A stretch of DNA of 59,892 bases from positions 1-59,892 of the forward strand of contig NZ_AUWQ01000079.1 in NCBI RefSeq assembly GCF_000455205.1, read 5' to 3'. A program made the translations under genes and the position numbers. Origin of the DNA: Mycobacterium sp. UM_CSW (GTDB lineage Bacteria > Actinomycetota > Actinomycetes > Mycobacteriales > Mycobacteriaceae). The notes under the pieces were generated by a model. That model was given only the letters and a program-made list of their open reading frames with translations, searched no databases and had not been told where the DNA came from. Positions 28,999 through 37,226 of the stretch are shown one piece after another. Every line of letters begins with the position of its first letter. Positions within the stretch are counted from its first letter, which is position 1.

Positions 28999-29014
28999 TG
29001 TAGCGATCCATACA
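28999..29014. promoter_or_regulatory. Candidate TetR operator in divergent promoter
   Basis: TGTAGCGATCCATACA is a dyad of the form TGTA-NN-GATC-NN-TACA (12 of 16 positions symmetric). It lies between the hydroxylase (start 28971) and the TetR gene (29060) and overlaps the -10 region of the leftward promoter. This is the expected place for autoregulation and control of both arms. Confidence 0.6.
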
Positions 29015-29040
29015 GTAAGCTTTTGTACCGTGAGCGTCAA
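29012..29040 (-). promoter_or_regulatory. Leftward SigA-type promoter
   Basis: On the minus strand TTGACG (29040-29035) is followed after exactly 17 nt by TACTGT (29017-29012). Transcription would start near 29005 and read into the hydroxylase-hydrolase-dioxygenase genes. The -10 box overlaps the candidate operator. Confidence 0.6.
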
Positions 29041-29059
29041 CACCCAAAAAGGAGGGAAC

Positions 29060-29716
29060 GTGACGGCAGAACCCGAAAAGGCGGGCGCGACCGGACCTCG
29101 CGACCGCAGGCGCACCCGGGCCAACGGGGAACAGTCGCGCGAGCGGATTCTCGATGCGGCGACCGAGGTCGCCACCGAACGCGGCTACGAAGGAACCACC
29201 ATCTCCCTGGTCAGCAAGAAGAGCGGCCTGCCGCCGACGTCCATTTACTGGCACTTCGCCGACAAGGACGACCTGATCGCCGCCGTCATCGAGCGAAGTT
29301 TCGCCCGCTGGCTGGCCGCGCTGGACCTGCCGGGCGGCGAAATGGCCGCGGAGCGGGTGAACGAGCTCGGGATGCAGGTGGCCAAGGCGCTGCTGGATGC
29401 CCCCGACTTCCTCCGGCTGGGCCTGATGCTGGCGCTGGAGCGCCGCCCGGTCGAGCCGCGCGCCAGGGCGATGTTCCTCGAGGTTCGCGACCGCGCGTTT
29501 CACCGGTTCGAGGCGGTCGTGCGCGACCTTGCCCCCGAGCTCGACGACGAAGGCGTGCGCCTGCTCACCACCTATGCGATCGCCGGCGCCGACGGCCTGT
29601 TCATCGCCAAGGAGGTCGGCGGCGACTCGGTCGACTTGCTCAAGCTGTTCGACCTGCATGTGCGCCTGGTCTTCCAGGCGGCAGCGAAGCTTTTGGAGTC
29701 CGGAGAACCGACATGA
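29060..29716 (+). CDS. TetR-family regulator of the meta-cleavage cluster
   Basis: A 218-residue TetR-type repressor. A basic N-terminal tail precedes the DNA-binding domain, with recognition-helix region TTISLVSKKSGLPPTSIYWHFADKDDL split by the usual GLPPTSIYWHF signature; the C-terminal ligand-binding half is helical. GTG 29060 is chosen because GGAGGG lies 3 nt before it; an upstream GTG at 29030 has no such site. The stop overlaps the next start (ATGA), so the regulator is translated with the lower-pathway genes. It probably binds the dyad at 28999-29014 and is released by an aromatic pathway intermediate; both points are inference. Confidence 0.88.
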   Translation: MTAEPEKAGATGPRDRRRTRANGEQSRERILDAATEVATERGYEGTTISLVSKKSGLPPTSIYWHFADKDDLIAAVIERSFARWLAALDLPGGEMAAERVNELGMQVAKALLDAPDFLRLGLMLALERRPVEPRARAMFLEVRDRAFHRFEAVVRDLAPELDDEGVRLLTTYAIAGADGLFIAKEVGGDSVDLLKLFDLHVRLVFQAAAKLLESGEPT

Positions 29717-30510
29717 TCGATGTGACCGCACGGGACCCGCAGCTCGACGACGCCGCGAGGCGGCTGTATGCGGCACAGCTGGGCAGCAGTCCCATCCCGC
29801 CGCTGACCGAGACCTATCCGAATCTCGGCGTGGCGCAAGCCTATTCGGTACAGCGGCGCAACTTGGCCCGTCACCTGGCTGATGGCGCGCTGCTGTGCGG
29901 CCACAAGATCGGGCTGACCTCCGCGCCGATGCAAAGCCTGCTGGGTGTCAGCGAGCCCGACTTCGGCTACGTCCTCGACAGCATGGTGCTGTCCGACGGG
30001 ACTTCGGTGCCGCGTGCTGCGTTCTGTGCGCCGCGGGTGGAACCCGAAGTGGCGTTTCTCCTGCGGGCGCCGCTGCGCGGTCCGGGGATGACCGTCGCCG
30101 AGGTGATGGCGGCCACCGAAGCGGTGGCCGCGGCGCTGGAGATCGTCGACAGCCGCATCGCCGACTGGCGGATCACGCTGGCGGACACCATTGCCGACAA
30201 CGCCAGCTCCGGTGCGGTGGTGCTCGGCGAGTGGGTACCGATCTCCGACGCGCCGCCGCTGTCCGGCACCACCGCGGCGCTCTACCTGAACGACGCGCTG
30301 GTCGAAACGGGGGAGGGCACCGCCGTCATGGGCGATCCGGCCGTCGCCGTCGCGTGGCTGGCGAACGCCTTGGCCGAGTACGGAACCGGGATCGACGCGG
30401 GGCAGTTCGTGATGTCCGGCTCTTACACCGGGGCCGCGTTTGTCGGGGCGGGCGACCGCGCGGCGGCCACGATCACCGCCCTGGGCGCCGTCAGCGTCAC
30501 GTTCGAGTAG
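29713..30510 (+). CDS. 2-hydroxypenta-2,4-dienoate hydratase
   Basis: A 265-residue protein of the FAA-hydrolase fold, subfamily MhpD/HsaE. The metal-binding and family segments [18 protein letters not shown] and [10 protein letters not shown] are present. It would add water to 2-hydroxypenta-2,4-dienoate to give 4-hydroxy-2-oxovalerate. ATG 29713 overlaps the TetR stop by 4 nt. It is the first enzyme of the lower pathway, in the order hydratase, acetaldehyde dehydrogenase, aldolase, as in the hsaEGF cholesterol genes. Confidence 0.92.
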   Translation: MIDVTARDPQLDDAARRLYAAQLGSSPIPPLTETYPNLGVAQAYSVQRRNLARHLADGALLCGHKIGLTSAPMQSLLGVSEPDFGYVLDSMVLSDGTSVPRAAFCAPRVEPEVAFLLRAPLRGPGMTVAEVMAATEAVAAALEIVDSRIADWRITLADTIADNASSGAVVLGEWVPISDAPPLSGTTAALYLNDALVETGEGTAVMGDPAVAVAWLANALAEYGTGIDAGQFVMSGSYTGAAFVGAGDRAAATITALGAVSVTFE

Positions 30511-30521
30511 AGGAGAAACCC

Positions 30522-31469
30522 ATGGCCAGTCAACAATTCCCGGTGGCGATCATCGGGTCCGGCAACATCGGCACGGACCTGATGCTCAAGATCCTGCGCG
30601 GTGGCGGACCGCTGACGATGGCGGCGTTGATCGGCATCGACCCGGCCTCCGACGGGCTGGCGCGGGCGAAGCGGGCCGGCGTGCCGACATCCGCGCAGGG
30701 CGTCGACGGGCTGCTGGCGATGCCGGGCTTCGACCAGATCCGGTTGGTGTTCGACGCCACGTCCGCCGAGGCTCACGTCAAGCACTGGGAGGCCCTGCGC
30801 CACACCGGTGTACGTGTGCTCGACCTGACTCCCGCCGCCATCGGCCCGTTCTGTGTGCCGGTGGTCAACCTGGAGGACCACATCGACGAGCCCAACCTGA
30901 ACATGGTGACCTGTGGCGGGCAGGCCACCGTCCCGATTGTGGACGCGGTCAACCAGGTGGCGCCGGTGGCCTACGCCGAGATCGTGTCAGCGATCTCGTC
31001 GAAGTCCGCCGGCCCGGGCACCCGGGCCAACATCGACGAGTTCACCGAGACCACGGCGACCGCGCTGAGGGTCGTCGGCGGGGCGCAGCGCGGCAAAGCG
31101 GTGATCGTCCTCAACCCGGCCGATCCGCCGGTCATCATGCGCAACACGGTGTACTGCCTGGTGGAAGGCGACTGCGACCAAACCGCCGTCGAGGCGTCCA
31201 TCGCGGCGATGATCGAGCGGGTCCAGGACTATGTTCCCGGTTATCGGCTCAAGCAGCCGGTGCAGTTCGAGACCTTCGGTCCCGACAAGCCGCTACACAT
31301 TCCCGAGACCGGGAAGTTCATCGGCACCAGGGTCACCACGCTGCTGCAGGTGACGGGCGCCGCGGATTACCTTCCCGCGTACGCCGGCAACCTCGACATC
31401 ATGACCTCCGCGGCGCTGGCGACCGCCAAAAGCATTGCCGCACACGAGATGACGAACGTAGGAGTGTAA
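30522..31469 (+). CDS. Acylating acetaldehyde dehydrogenase
   Basis: A 315-residue enzyme of the MhpF/HsaG/BphJ family that oxidises acetaldehyde to acetyl-CoA with NAD. The N-terminal Rossmann motif GSGNIGTDL is near residue 12, and the catalytic Cys is in [10 protein letters not shown]. It should work in complex with the following aldolase, which channels acetaldehyde to it (known for the family). AGGAGA precedes ATG 30522. It ends 2 nt before the aldolase start. Confidence 0.94.
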   Translation: MASQQFPVAIIGSGNIGTDLMLKILRGGGPLTMAALIGIDPASDGLARAKRAGVPTSAQGVDGLLAMPGFDQIRLVFDATSAEAHVKHWEALRHTGVRVLDLTPAAIGPFCVPVVNLEDHIDEPNLNMVTCGGQATVPIVDAVNQVAPVAYAEIVSAISSKSAGPGTRANIDEFTETTATALRVVGGAQRGKAVIVLNPADPPVIMRNTVYCLVEGDCDQTAVEASIAAMIERVQDYVPGYRLKQPVQFETFGPDKPLHIPETGKFIGTRVTTLLQVTGAADYLPAYAGNLDIMTSAALATAKSIAAHEMTNVGV

Positions 31470-31471
31470 CC

Positions 31472-32488
31472 ATGGCCGAGCAGCTCTATATCAGCGACGT
31501 CACGCTGCGGGACGGGATGCACGCGGTTCGCCACCAATACACGCTGCGGCAGGTCGCCGACATTGCCGCGGCGTTGGACGCCGCGGGCGTCGATTCGATC
31601 GAGGTCGCTCATGGCGACGGGCTGGGCGGCTCAAGCTGCGTTTACGGCTTCGGCGGCCACACCGACCTGGAGTGGATCGAGGCGGTCGCCGGCGTGGTGC
31701 GCCGGGCGAAGATCGCGACCCTGATCCTGCCGGGAATCGGCACGATCCGGGACCTGGCCGCGGCACATCGGGCCGGGGCCGGCGTGGTGCGGGTCGCCAC
31801 CCACTGCACCGAGGCCGACATCTCCGCACACCACATCGCCGCGGCCCGCGAGATGGGCATGGACACCGTCGGATTCCTGATGATGAGCCACCTGACCACT
31901 CCCCAGGGGCTGGCCGAGCAGGCCAAGTTGATGGAGGGCTTCGGGGCCGGCTGCGTCTACGTCGTCGACTCCGGCGGCGCCATGACCATGCGCGACGTCG
32001 CCGAGCGGGTCGACGCGGTGCGCCAAAACCTTTGTCCGGAAACCGAAATCGGCATCCACGCCCACCACAACCTGTCGTTGGGCGTGGCCAACTCGATGGT
32101 CGCCGTCGAACACGGGTGTCATCGCGTCGACGCGTCCCTGGCCGGCATGGGTGCCGGCGCGGGCAACGCCCCGCTGGAGGTTTTCATCGCGGCCGCCACC
32201 CGCATGGGCTGGGAGCACGGCTGCGATCTCAATGCCCTTGAGGATGCCGCCGATGACCTCGTCCGCCCTCTGCAGGAACGTCCGGTGCGCGTCGATCGCG
32301 AGACGCTGACGCTCGGCTACGCCGGGGTGTACTCCAGCTTCCTGCGCCATGCGGAGGCGGCGGCGGAGCGGTTCGGTGTCGACGCGCGAACGCTGCTGGT
32401 CGAGGCCGGGCGTCGCGGGATGGTCGGCGGCCAGGAAGACATGCTCGTCGACATCGCCCTGGACCTGTCGGGCGCGGCGCCGCGCTGA
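31472..32488 (+). CDS. 4-hydroxy-2-oxovalerate aldolase
   Basis: A 338-residue DRE-TIM aldolase of the MhpE/HsaF/BphI type that splits 4-hydroxy-2-oxovalerate into pyruvate and acetaldehyde. The catalytic DVTLRDGMH motif is near residue 9, and the metal-binding His pair is in GIHAHHN. Start ATG 31472 is 2 nt after the dehydrogenase stop, consistent with a channelling complex made in equal amounts. It completes the pathway to central metabolites and is the last gene of the rightward arm; the next gene is convergent. Confidence 0.94.
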   Translation: MAEQLYISDVTLRDGMHAVRHQYTLRQVADIAAALDAAGVDSIEVAHGDGLGGSSCVYGFGGHTDLEWIEAVAGVVRRAKIATLILPGIGTIRDLAAAHRAGAGVVRVATHCTEADISAHHIAAAREMGMDTVGFLMMSHLTTPQGLAEQAKLMEGFGAGCVYVVDSGGAMTMRDVAERVDAVRQNLCPETEIGIHAHHNLSLGVANSMVAVEHGCHRVDASLAGMGAGAGNAPLEVFIAAATRMGWEHGCDLNALEDAADDLVRPLQERPVRVDRETLTLGYAGVYSSFLRHAEAAAERFGVDARTLLVEAGRRGMVGGQEDMLVDIALDLSGAAPR

Positions 32489-32515
32489 CCGTTTCCCGAG
32501 GGTATTCGGCGCAGC

Positions 32516-33703
32516 TCACGCCTCGTCGAGCACCGGGAACAGCAGCTGTTGCATGAGTAGCTGCACGGCCGCCGCGAGCGGGATCGCCACCAACGCCCCG
32601 ACCACGCCCAGCCACGCCGCGCCGAGGAGCACGGCGACCACGGTAACGCCGGCCGGCACTCGCACCGCACGGCCGATGATTTTGGGCGTCAACAGATAAT
32701 CCTCACCCAACCGGAAGCCCATGTAGAAGAGAACGGTCACGATGGCGACGGGGATCGAGACGCTCAGCGCGACCGCGGCGACGATGAATCCGCCCACTGT
32801 CGAACCGTAGGGGAAGAGGTCCAAGACGGCCACCACTACGCCAAGCAGCACCGCGTATGGGACGTCGAGAACGAGACACCACACAAAGGTGGCGGCCCCC
32901 GCAATCACCGAAGTCAGCACGTTCCCAAACAGATACGCACCAAACTTGGCCACCACCTCGTCACCGATCAGAATGGCGCGCGGCCGGCGAGAGTTGGGCA
33001 TGAGACGGTAGAAGCCGGCGCGGATGCGGCGCATGTCGGCGAGGAAGTAAACGGTAAGCATTGCCACGATGCCGACGTGCGACATGACGCCGAACACCTC
33101 CGACCCGGTCCGGACGATCCCCGCGACGGTGAACCGGCCGGACCCGTTGACCAGGTCGGTGATTCGCTGTTGCAGGTGGACGCGTTCGTTGATCCTGCCT
33201 ATCAGGGACGAACGGTCCTGGGCGTGCTGCAGGTAATGCGGCAGTTGGTCGACGAGCTGACGCGCCTCTTGCACCAGCGGGGGAATGGTCGCGGCCAATG
33301 TGCCGGCGATGAGGGCGAACACGGCCGTCAGCACGATCGTGACCGCCGCCCAGCGCGGCACCCTGCGGTTGACGAGCCACGACACGGCGGTCTCGAGTCC
33401 CAGTGCGAAAAACATCGCCACGCCGATCAACACCAGCACCGACGACATTGACCCGAGGACGAGCACCGCGCCATACGTCACGGCCACGCCGGCTGACGCG
33501 GTCAGCCCCACAACGAACGGGGAGCGCCGGTTGAACGGCTGCCCGCGCCGGCCGAGTTGATGTGCGTCGGAACGCAGTTGCGCGGCGCGCTGTTCGGCGT
33601 CGACGATCGGTCCTTCGTCGGCGCCGTGTGGGCGACCCACCAACCGGTGATGGCCCCGATCGGCAAGGTCTTGTTGTGGCTCCGGGTTGTCAACCACGTG
33701 CAT
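32516..33703 (-). CDS. AI-2E (UPF0118) family transporter
   Basis: A 395-residue polytopic membrane protein. After a hydrophilic N terminus of about 60 residues it has paired hydrophobic helices, an amphipathic middle region (VDQLPHYLQHAQ...) and a C-terminal group of helices with the family-type segments LLGVVVAVLDLFPYGSTVGG and ALVAIPLAAAVQLL, each typical of PF01594. Members export varied small molecules or ions, and the name does not imply autoinducer transport here. It is convergent with the aldolase gene, with a 27-nt gap. The start at 33703 could be internal to a shorter true N terminus. Confidence 0.83.
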   Translation of the reverse strand: MHVVDNPEPQQDLADRGHHRLVGRPHGADEGPIVDAEQRAAQLRSDAHQLGRRGQPFNRRSPFVVGLTASAGVAVTYGAVLVLGSMSSVLVLIGVAMFFALGLETAVSWLVNRRVPRWAAVTIVLTAVFALIAGTLAATIPPLVQEARQLVDQLPHYLQHAQDRSSLIGRINERVHLQQRITDLVNGSGRFTVAGIVRTGSEVFGVMSHVGIVAMLTVYFLADMRRIRAGFYRLMPNSRRPRAILIGDEVVAKFGAYLFGNVLTSVIAGAATFVWCLVLDVPYAVLLGVVVAVLDLFPYGSTVGGFIVAAVALSVSIPVAIVTVLFYMGFRLGEDYLLTPKIIGRAVRVPAGVTVVAVLLGAAWLGVVGALVAIPLAAAVQLLMQQLLFPVLDEA

Positions 33704-33974
33704 GCCCCGTTCATCGACCCGAGCCGGGCAGCTCCTGGCCCGACGTCTTTACAGCGTGACGGGCGCAGGGCTCATCCGGTCGCAATGACACGCGCCTACC
33801 GGCAGGCACGGGCGTTCGGAGCGCTCCTGTCGCCGTTCGGCCGAAGCGGTTGCCAGACAGACGCTTCCGACCGCGGCGATTCACCGCGGATCAGGGACTT
33901 TGTGCCCTAGGTGCGCGGCCCGCAAAGCCGCACGATTTTGGATGCGGATACCACAACGCGTTAAGGAGCGTGCC

Positions 33975-34571
33975 ATGACCGCAGTGCAGACACCGGAAAT
34001 ATTTCGTGATTTGTGGAAGACGGTCCTGGCGTCCGGGGTGATGGCCCTGGCGCTGGGCGTGGTGGTGCTGATCTGGCCCGGAAAATCAATCCTCGTAGCG
34101 GCGGTGTTGTTCGGCGCGTATCTGGTGGTCTCGGGCATTGCGCAGGTCGCTTTCGCGCTGACGTTCGATGTGCCGGCCGCCAGCCGGGTGCTGTACTTCA
34201 TCTCCGGAGCGCTCTCGGTCGTCCTGGGCGTGCTGGCTTTCCGGCATTTCGGCGGCGGCTACGCGGTTCTGCTGCTGGCGATCTGGATCGGCGTCGGCTT
34301 CATCTTCCAAGGCGTCACGGAGGCGGTGCTGGCGATAAGCCATCCGGAGCTGCCGGAGCGGCCATGGCACACCTTCCTTGGGATCCTCACAACCATCGCA
34401 GGCATGGTCATAATCACCTGGCCTTTCGACAGCATCGTCATGCTTGCGCTCGTCACCGGGGCGTGGCTGGTGGTCATCGGAATCTGTCAAATCGTCTGGG
34501 CATTGCGGGCCCGCAGGACCGCCGACCACGCGGTGCAAGGAATGGGGCGTCTGGCCGGTGCCGCCAGCTGA
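33975..34571 (+). CDS. DUF308 / HdeD-like membrane protein
   Basis: A 198-residue protein with six hydrophobic helices in tandem pairs, the pattern of the HdeD/DUF308 family. The first helix begins at about residue 18 (ASGVMALALGVVVLIWPG). AAGGAG (33963-33968) is placed correctly before ATG 33975, which decides the start. HdeD in enterobacteria is linked to acid tolerance; the role in mycobacteria is not established. The next small gene starts 7 nt after the stop, so the pair are likely cotranscribed. Confidence 0.8.
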   Translation: MTAVQTPEIFRDLWKTVLASGVMALALGVVVLIWPGKSILVAAVLFGAYLVVSGIAQVAFALTFDVPAASRVLYFISGALSVVLGVLAFRHFGGGYAVLLLAIWIGVGFIFQGVTEAVLAISHPELPERPWHTFLGILTTIAGMVIITWPFDSIVMLALVTGAWLVVIGICQIVWALRARRTADHAVQGMGRLAGAAS

Positions 34572-34578
34572 GGTCGGC

Positions 34579-34830
34579 ATGCCCGATTTGATCGCACCCA
34601 TTCGCGAAATCATCGAAAAGCACCGCGCGGTGCAGGATGTCGACGATTCGGGGGTGTCCTGCAGTTGCGGAGCGCAAGGGTTATCCGATCACTCGGGGCA
34701 TGTTGCCGAGCGGATCCTCGATCGGTTGCGGCTCAAGCCCGAAGCCATCGATGACGCCAAGAAGAAGATCCGCTATGCGACGGCGTGGCTGGATTGGGAG
34801 CTGACCATAGCCGAGGGCGCACAATGCTGA
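34579..34830 (+). CDS. Small soluble hypothetical protein
   Basis: An 83-residue protein with a CSCG motif and a nearby HSGH (residues 28-41), which together could bind a metal, followed by charged helices ending in EGAQC. No family recognised. It begins 7 nt after the HdeD-like gene. Confidence 0.62.
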   Translation: MPDLIAPIREIIEKHRAVQDVDDSGVSCSCGAQGLSDHSGHVAERILDRLRLKPEAIDDAKKKIRYATAWLDWELTIAEGAQC

Positions 34831-34963
34831 TCAGTCTCTGTCGTTGTCCATAACAAATCCATACCCTCCGAGCACCCGCGCTTGAGGGCGTCGCACGCCA
34901 CTTCGTAGCGCGGGCCGGTGGTCGCGCTGTTAACATGCTGCCCTACACGAGAAGAGAGGCGGC

Positions 34964-35611
34964 GTGACCGTGCGGTGGTTGCGGGGGTTGGGGCTGGTCG
35001 GTGCCGTCGTCATTGCCGCGGTGGGCTTGGCGAGTCCGGTGTGGGCAAATCCGGGTGTGGAGCCGGGCATCAAAGTCGAAGACGAAAGCAGCAGGTGCAC
35101 AGCGGGTTTCGCCGCCCAAGGCAACGACGGCAGCTATTACCTGATGACCAGCGGGCACTGCGACGCCCACGACGGCTCGGCGTGGACCTACGGCGATAAT
35201 GTGCCGCTGGGCCGGATCACGGCCAGCGAGCACGAAGCCGACACGAGGGACGCCGCGATCATCCGCCTTGATCCGAGCGTCGGCACGCCGGTCGGCCACG
35301 TCGGTGGCCGGTATGTGGTCCGGGATGTGCTGAGCGCGAACCAGATTCAGGTCGGCATGCCGTTCTGCAAGATCGGCGCTGTCACCGGTGAGACGTGCGG
35401 CGCCGTCAAGGGCATCGAGGGCGACGTCGTCGAAGCTAGCGTGTACAGCCTCAACGGCGACAGCGGCAGCCCGGGCTTCGTGAAGAACCCGGACGGCACC
35501 GTCAGCGCCGTCGGCCTGTTGATGTCGTCGCCCGATGACGACGATTACACGACGTACTTCGCACTCGTGAATCCACTGCTCGGCAGGTGGGGCTTGCACG
35601 TACTGCCTTGA
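34964..35611 (+). CDS. Secreted S1-family (chymotrypsin-like) serine protease
   Basis: A 215-residue protein with a signal peptide (cleavage likely after VWA, residue 28) and a compact chymotrypsin-like domain. The triad can be placed at H65 (TSGHC), D96 (RDAAIIRLD) and S167 (NGDSGSP). Cysteine pairs C45/C66 and C135/C145 match the disulfides of bacterial alpha-lytic-type proteases. There is no long pro-region. The start is GTG 34964 preceded by GAGAGG. It heads a run of three exported-protein genes on the same strand, although the 131-nt gap after it leaves cotranscription open. Confidence 0.85.
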   Translation: MTVRWLRGLGLVGAVVIAAVGLASPVWANPGVEPGIKVEDESSRCTAGFAAQGNDGSYYLMTSGHCDAHDGSAWTYGDNVPLGRITASEHEADTRDAAIIRLDPSVGTPVGHVGGRYVVRDVLSANQIQVGMPFCKIGAVTGETCGAVKGIEGDVVEASVYSLNGDSGSPGFVKNPDGTVSAVGLLMSSPDDDDYTTYFALVNPLLGRWGLHVLP

Positions 35612-35742
35612 GGCCGCGGCCCTGAGAACTGGCGTTTGCAATTTGCGGGATCGGGTATCCGCCGGAGCGGCGTTTGTCAGCGTCCGTCTATTGGAGCCTG
35701 TCAACGAAATGGTACGAACCAGCGACACCAAGGAGATCAGTA

Positions 35743-36210
35743 GTGAAGCGTGGGATCGTGGTCGGGGTAGCGGGAGTGGCCGTTGTGGTCGCGGCGTGCG
35801 CCGGCTGTTCGAGTAACAAGTCCAGCACGGGAACGTCATCGAGTTCCGCGCCGGCGGCGGCCGGACCTCAGGTAGTCGTCGACGGCCAAAACCAGAACGT
35901 CAGCGGCCAAGTCACGTGCAACTCGGCTAACGGCGTCACCACCATCGGCATCGGCGACCCGACGGCCGGAGTCGGGGCGGTGGTCAGCAACGACAATCCG
36001 CCGATCGTCCATTCGGTCGGACTGGGCAGCGTCAACGGGATTGCGCTCGGTTTCTCCGACGCCGCCCCCAACCAAGCGAGCAACGCAGGGGCTGCCGTCA
36101 ATGGCAGGTCCTACGCCATCAAGGGCACCGCGACCGGCACGGATATGAGCAATCCGCAGCAGCCGAAGACGGTGACCAAGCCATTCGAACTGGACGTGAC
36201 CTGCCCGTAG
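35743..36210 (+). CDS. LpqH (19-kDa antigen) family lipoprotein
   Basis: A 155-residue lipoprotein. A short signal peptide ends at the lipidated cysteine C22 (AGC-SSNK), then there is a Ser/Thr/Ala linker and a domain strongly resembling M. tuberculosis LpqH (PQVVVDGQNQNVSGQVTC, VHSVGLGSVNGIALG, YAIKGTATGTDMSNP). LpqH is a TLR2-active surface lipoprotein in M. tuberculosis. The residue three before the lipid cysteine is itself Cys rather than Leu/Val, so the lipobox is unusual. AAGGAG lies 7 nt before GTG 35743. Mycobacteria carry several LpqH paralogues, so orthology is not claimed. Confidence 0.87.
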   Translation: MKRGIVVGVAGVAVVVAACAGCSSNKSSTGTSSSSAPAAAGPQVVVDGQNQNVSGQVTCNSANGVTTIGIGDPTAGVGAVVSNDNPPIVHSVGLGSVNGIALGFSDAAPNQASNAGAAVNGRSYAIKGTATGTDMSNPQQPKTVTKPFELDVTCP

Positions 36211-36248
36211 CGCAGGCGATCTACACCCACCAGAGGGGACGCACTGAA

Positions 36249-37124
36249 ATGTCTATGAAACGTATCGTCAGCGCGGCGGCGGTCGCGGCGGGACTGAGCA
36301 TCTCCGCCCTGAACCCGGGGTTCGCCAGCTCGGCGCCGCTGGACCCGCCACCGCCGTGCCCGAACTGCCACGGCGGCGGCGGCGGTGGTGGCGGCGGCGG
36401 AGCGACGCAGGCCCCGCAGAACCCGCCGCAGACCCATGAGCCAAGCACCCAAAGCCAGCCGCCGGCCACCCAAAGCCAGCCGCCGGCGACGCACTCGACG
36501 CAGCCGCCGGCCACCGAGAGCACGCAGCCGCCGGCGACCCACTCCAGCGAGCCGCCCGCGACCGAAAGCACGCACCCGTCGTGGACCCGAGGCAGCGAGC
36601 CGTCGAGTCCGGCAACCACCCAGCCGGGCGGGCAGACGACGGCGCCGGGCGCACAAACCACCGCGCCCGCGAGCGGGCAAACCACCCCGCCGTCCGGCCG
36701 GGAGGCGCGCCCGGCGCTCAACCCGCCGAGCACGCAGCCGCCCCACCCGGCCTACGTCCCGCGCCGCGATCTGGTCACGGCGAGCGCGGAAATCGGCGGC
36801 CCGGCGGGGGATGTCCAATTCAGCGTCGTAGGCCGCGGCGCGCCGCCTCCGCCGCCGGAGCGCGGGTGGGGCTGGAACGACGGCCCGGCCCCGCACCACG
36901 CCCCGCCCGGCTGGTATGGCCCGCCGCCCCCCGGCGGATGGGACGGCCCGCCGCCTCCCGGCGGGTGGAACCGCCCGTGGGACGGCCCGCCGCGCGACGT
37001 GGTCTACGCCCGGTCCGACTTCGGCCCGTTCGAGTACAACACCTTCACCGTCTTCCCCGTCTTCAACTGGTACTACGGCGGTTGGGGTTACTGGTTCTTC
37101 GGCGTCTGGGTTCCGTTGTACTGA
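36249..37124 (+). CDS. Secreted Pro/Thr-rich repeat protein
   Basis: A 291-residue protein with a signal peptide (cleavage near residue 27). After CPNCH it has a run of ten glycines, a Pro/Thr/Ser repeat region (about 60-165), a short folded-looking stretch (DLVTASAEIGGPAGDVQFSV), a Pro/Gly/Trp region with two copies of PPPPGGW, and an aromatic C terminus rich in Tyr, Trp and Phe. The composition suggests an extended cell-wall or surface protein; no enzymatic domain is visible. It follows the LpqH-like gene by 38 nt and ends at a strong terminator. Confidence 0.75.
   Translation: MSMKRIVSAAAVAAGLSISALNPGFASSAPLDPPPPCPNCHGGGGGGGGGGATQAPQNPPQTHEPSTQSQPPATQSQPPATHSTQPPATESTQPPATHSSEPPATESTHPSWTRGSEPSSPATTQPGGQTTAPGAQTTAPASGQTTPPSGREARPALNPPSTQPPHPAYVPRRDLVTASAEIGGPAGDVQFSVVGRGAPPPPPERGWGWNDGPAPHHAPPGWYGPPPPGGWDGPPPPGGWNRPWDGPPRDVVYARSDFGPFEYNTFTVFPVFNWYYGGWGYWFFGVWVPLY
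36444..36578 (+). repeat. PPAT-centred tandem repeats in the Pro-rich protein
   Basis: Codons 66-110 encode consecutive 7-8 residue units: QSQPPAT twice, then HSTQPPAT, ESTQPPAT, HSSEPPAT and ESTHP. The DNA units are imperfect, so the repeat looks old or under selection at protein level. Confidence 0.8.
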
Positions 37125-37153
37125 CGCCTCGCAGGCCCGCAGAGACAGACGAG

Positions 37154-37187
37154 AAGCCGCCCCGGCCCGCGCCGGGGCGGCTTTTTT
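37154..37187 (+). terminator. Perfect 13-bp rho-independent terminator
   Basis: AAGCCGCCCCGGC (37154-37166) and GCCGGGGCGGCTT (37171-37183) form an unbroken 13-bp stem with a 4-nt loop, followed by a run of T (37182-37187). It lies 30 nt after the Pro-rich protein stop. Such textbook terminators are uncommon in mycobacteria. Confidence 0.88.
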
Positions 37188-37226
37188 GTTGCTGACCTTT
37201 CCCCGCGACTCGTGTACGCGTAGAGC

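Noticed and set aside
29023-30510. 495-codon frame whose first part runs over the TetR gene
   Set aside because: Only the part from 29713 (hydratase) is real. The upstream extension is TetR read in the wrong frame and is Arg-rich.
30440-32488. 682-codon frame starting inside the hydratase gene
   Set aside because: Only the last 338 codons are the aldolase. The first half is acetaldehyde dehydrogenase read out of frame.
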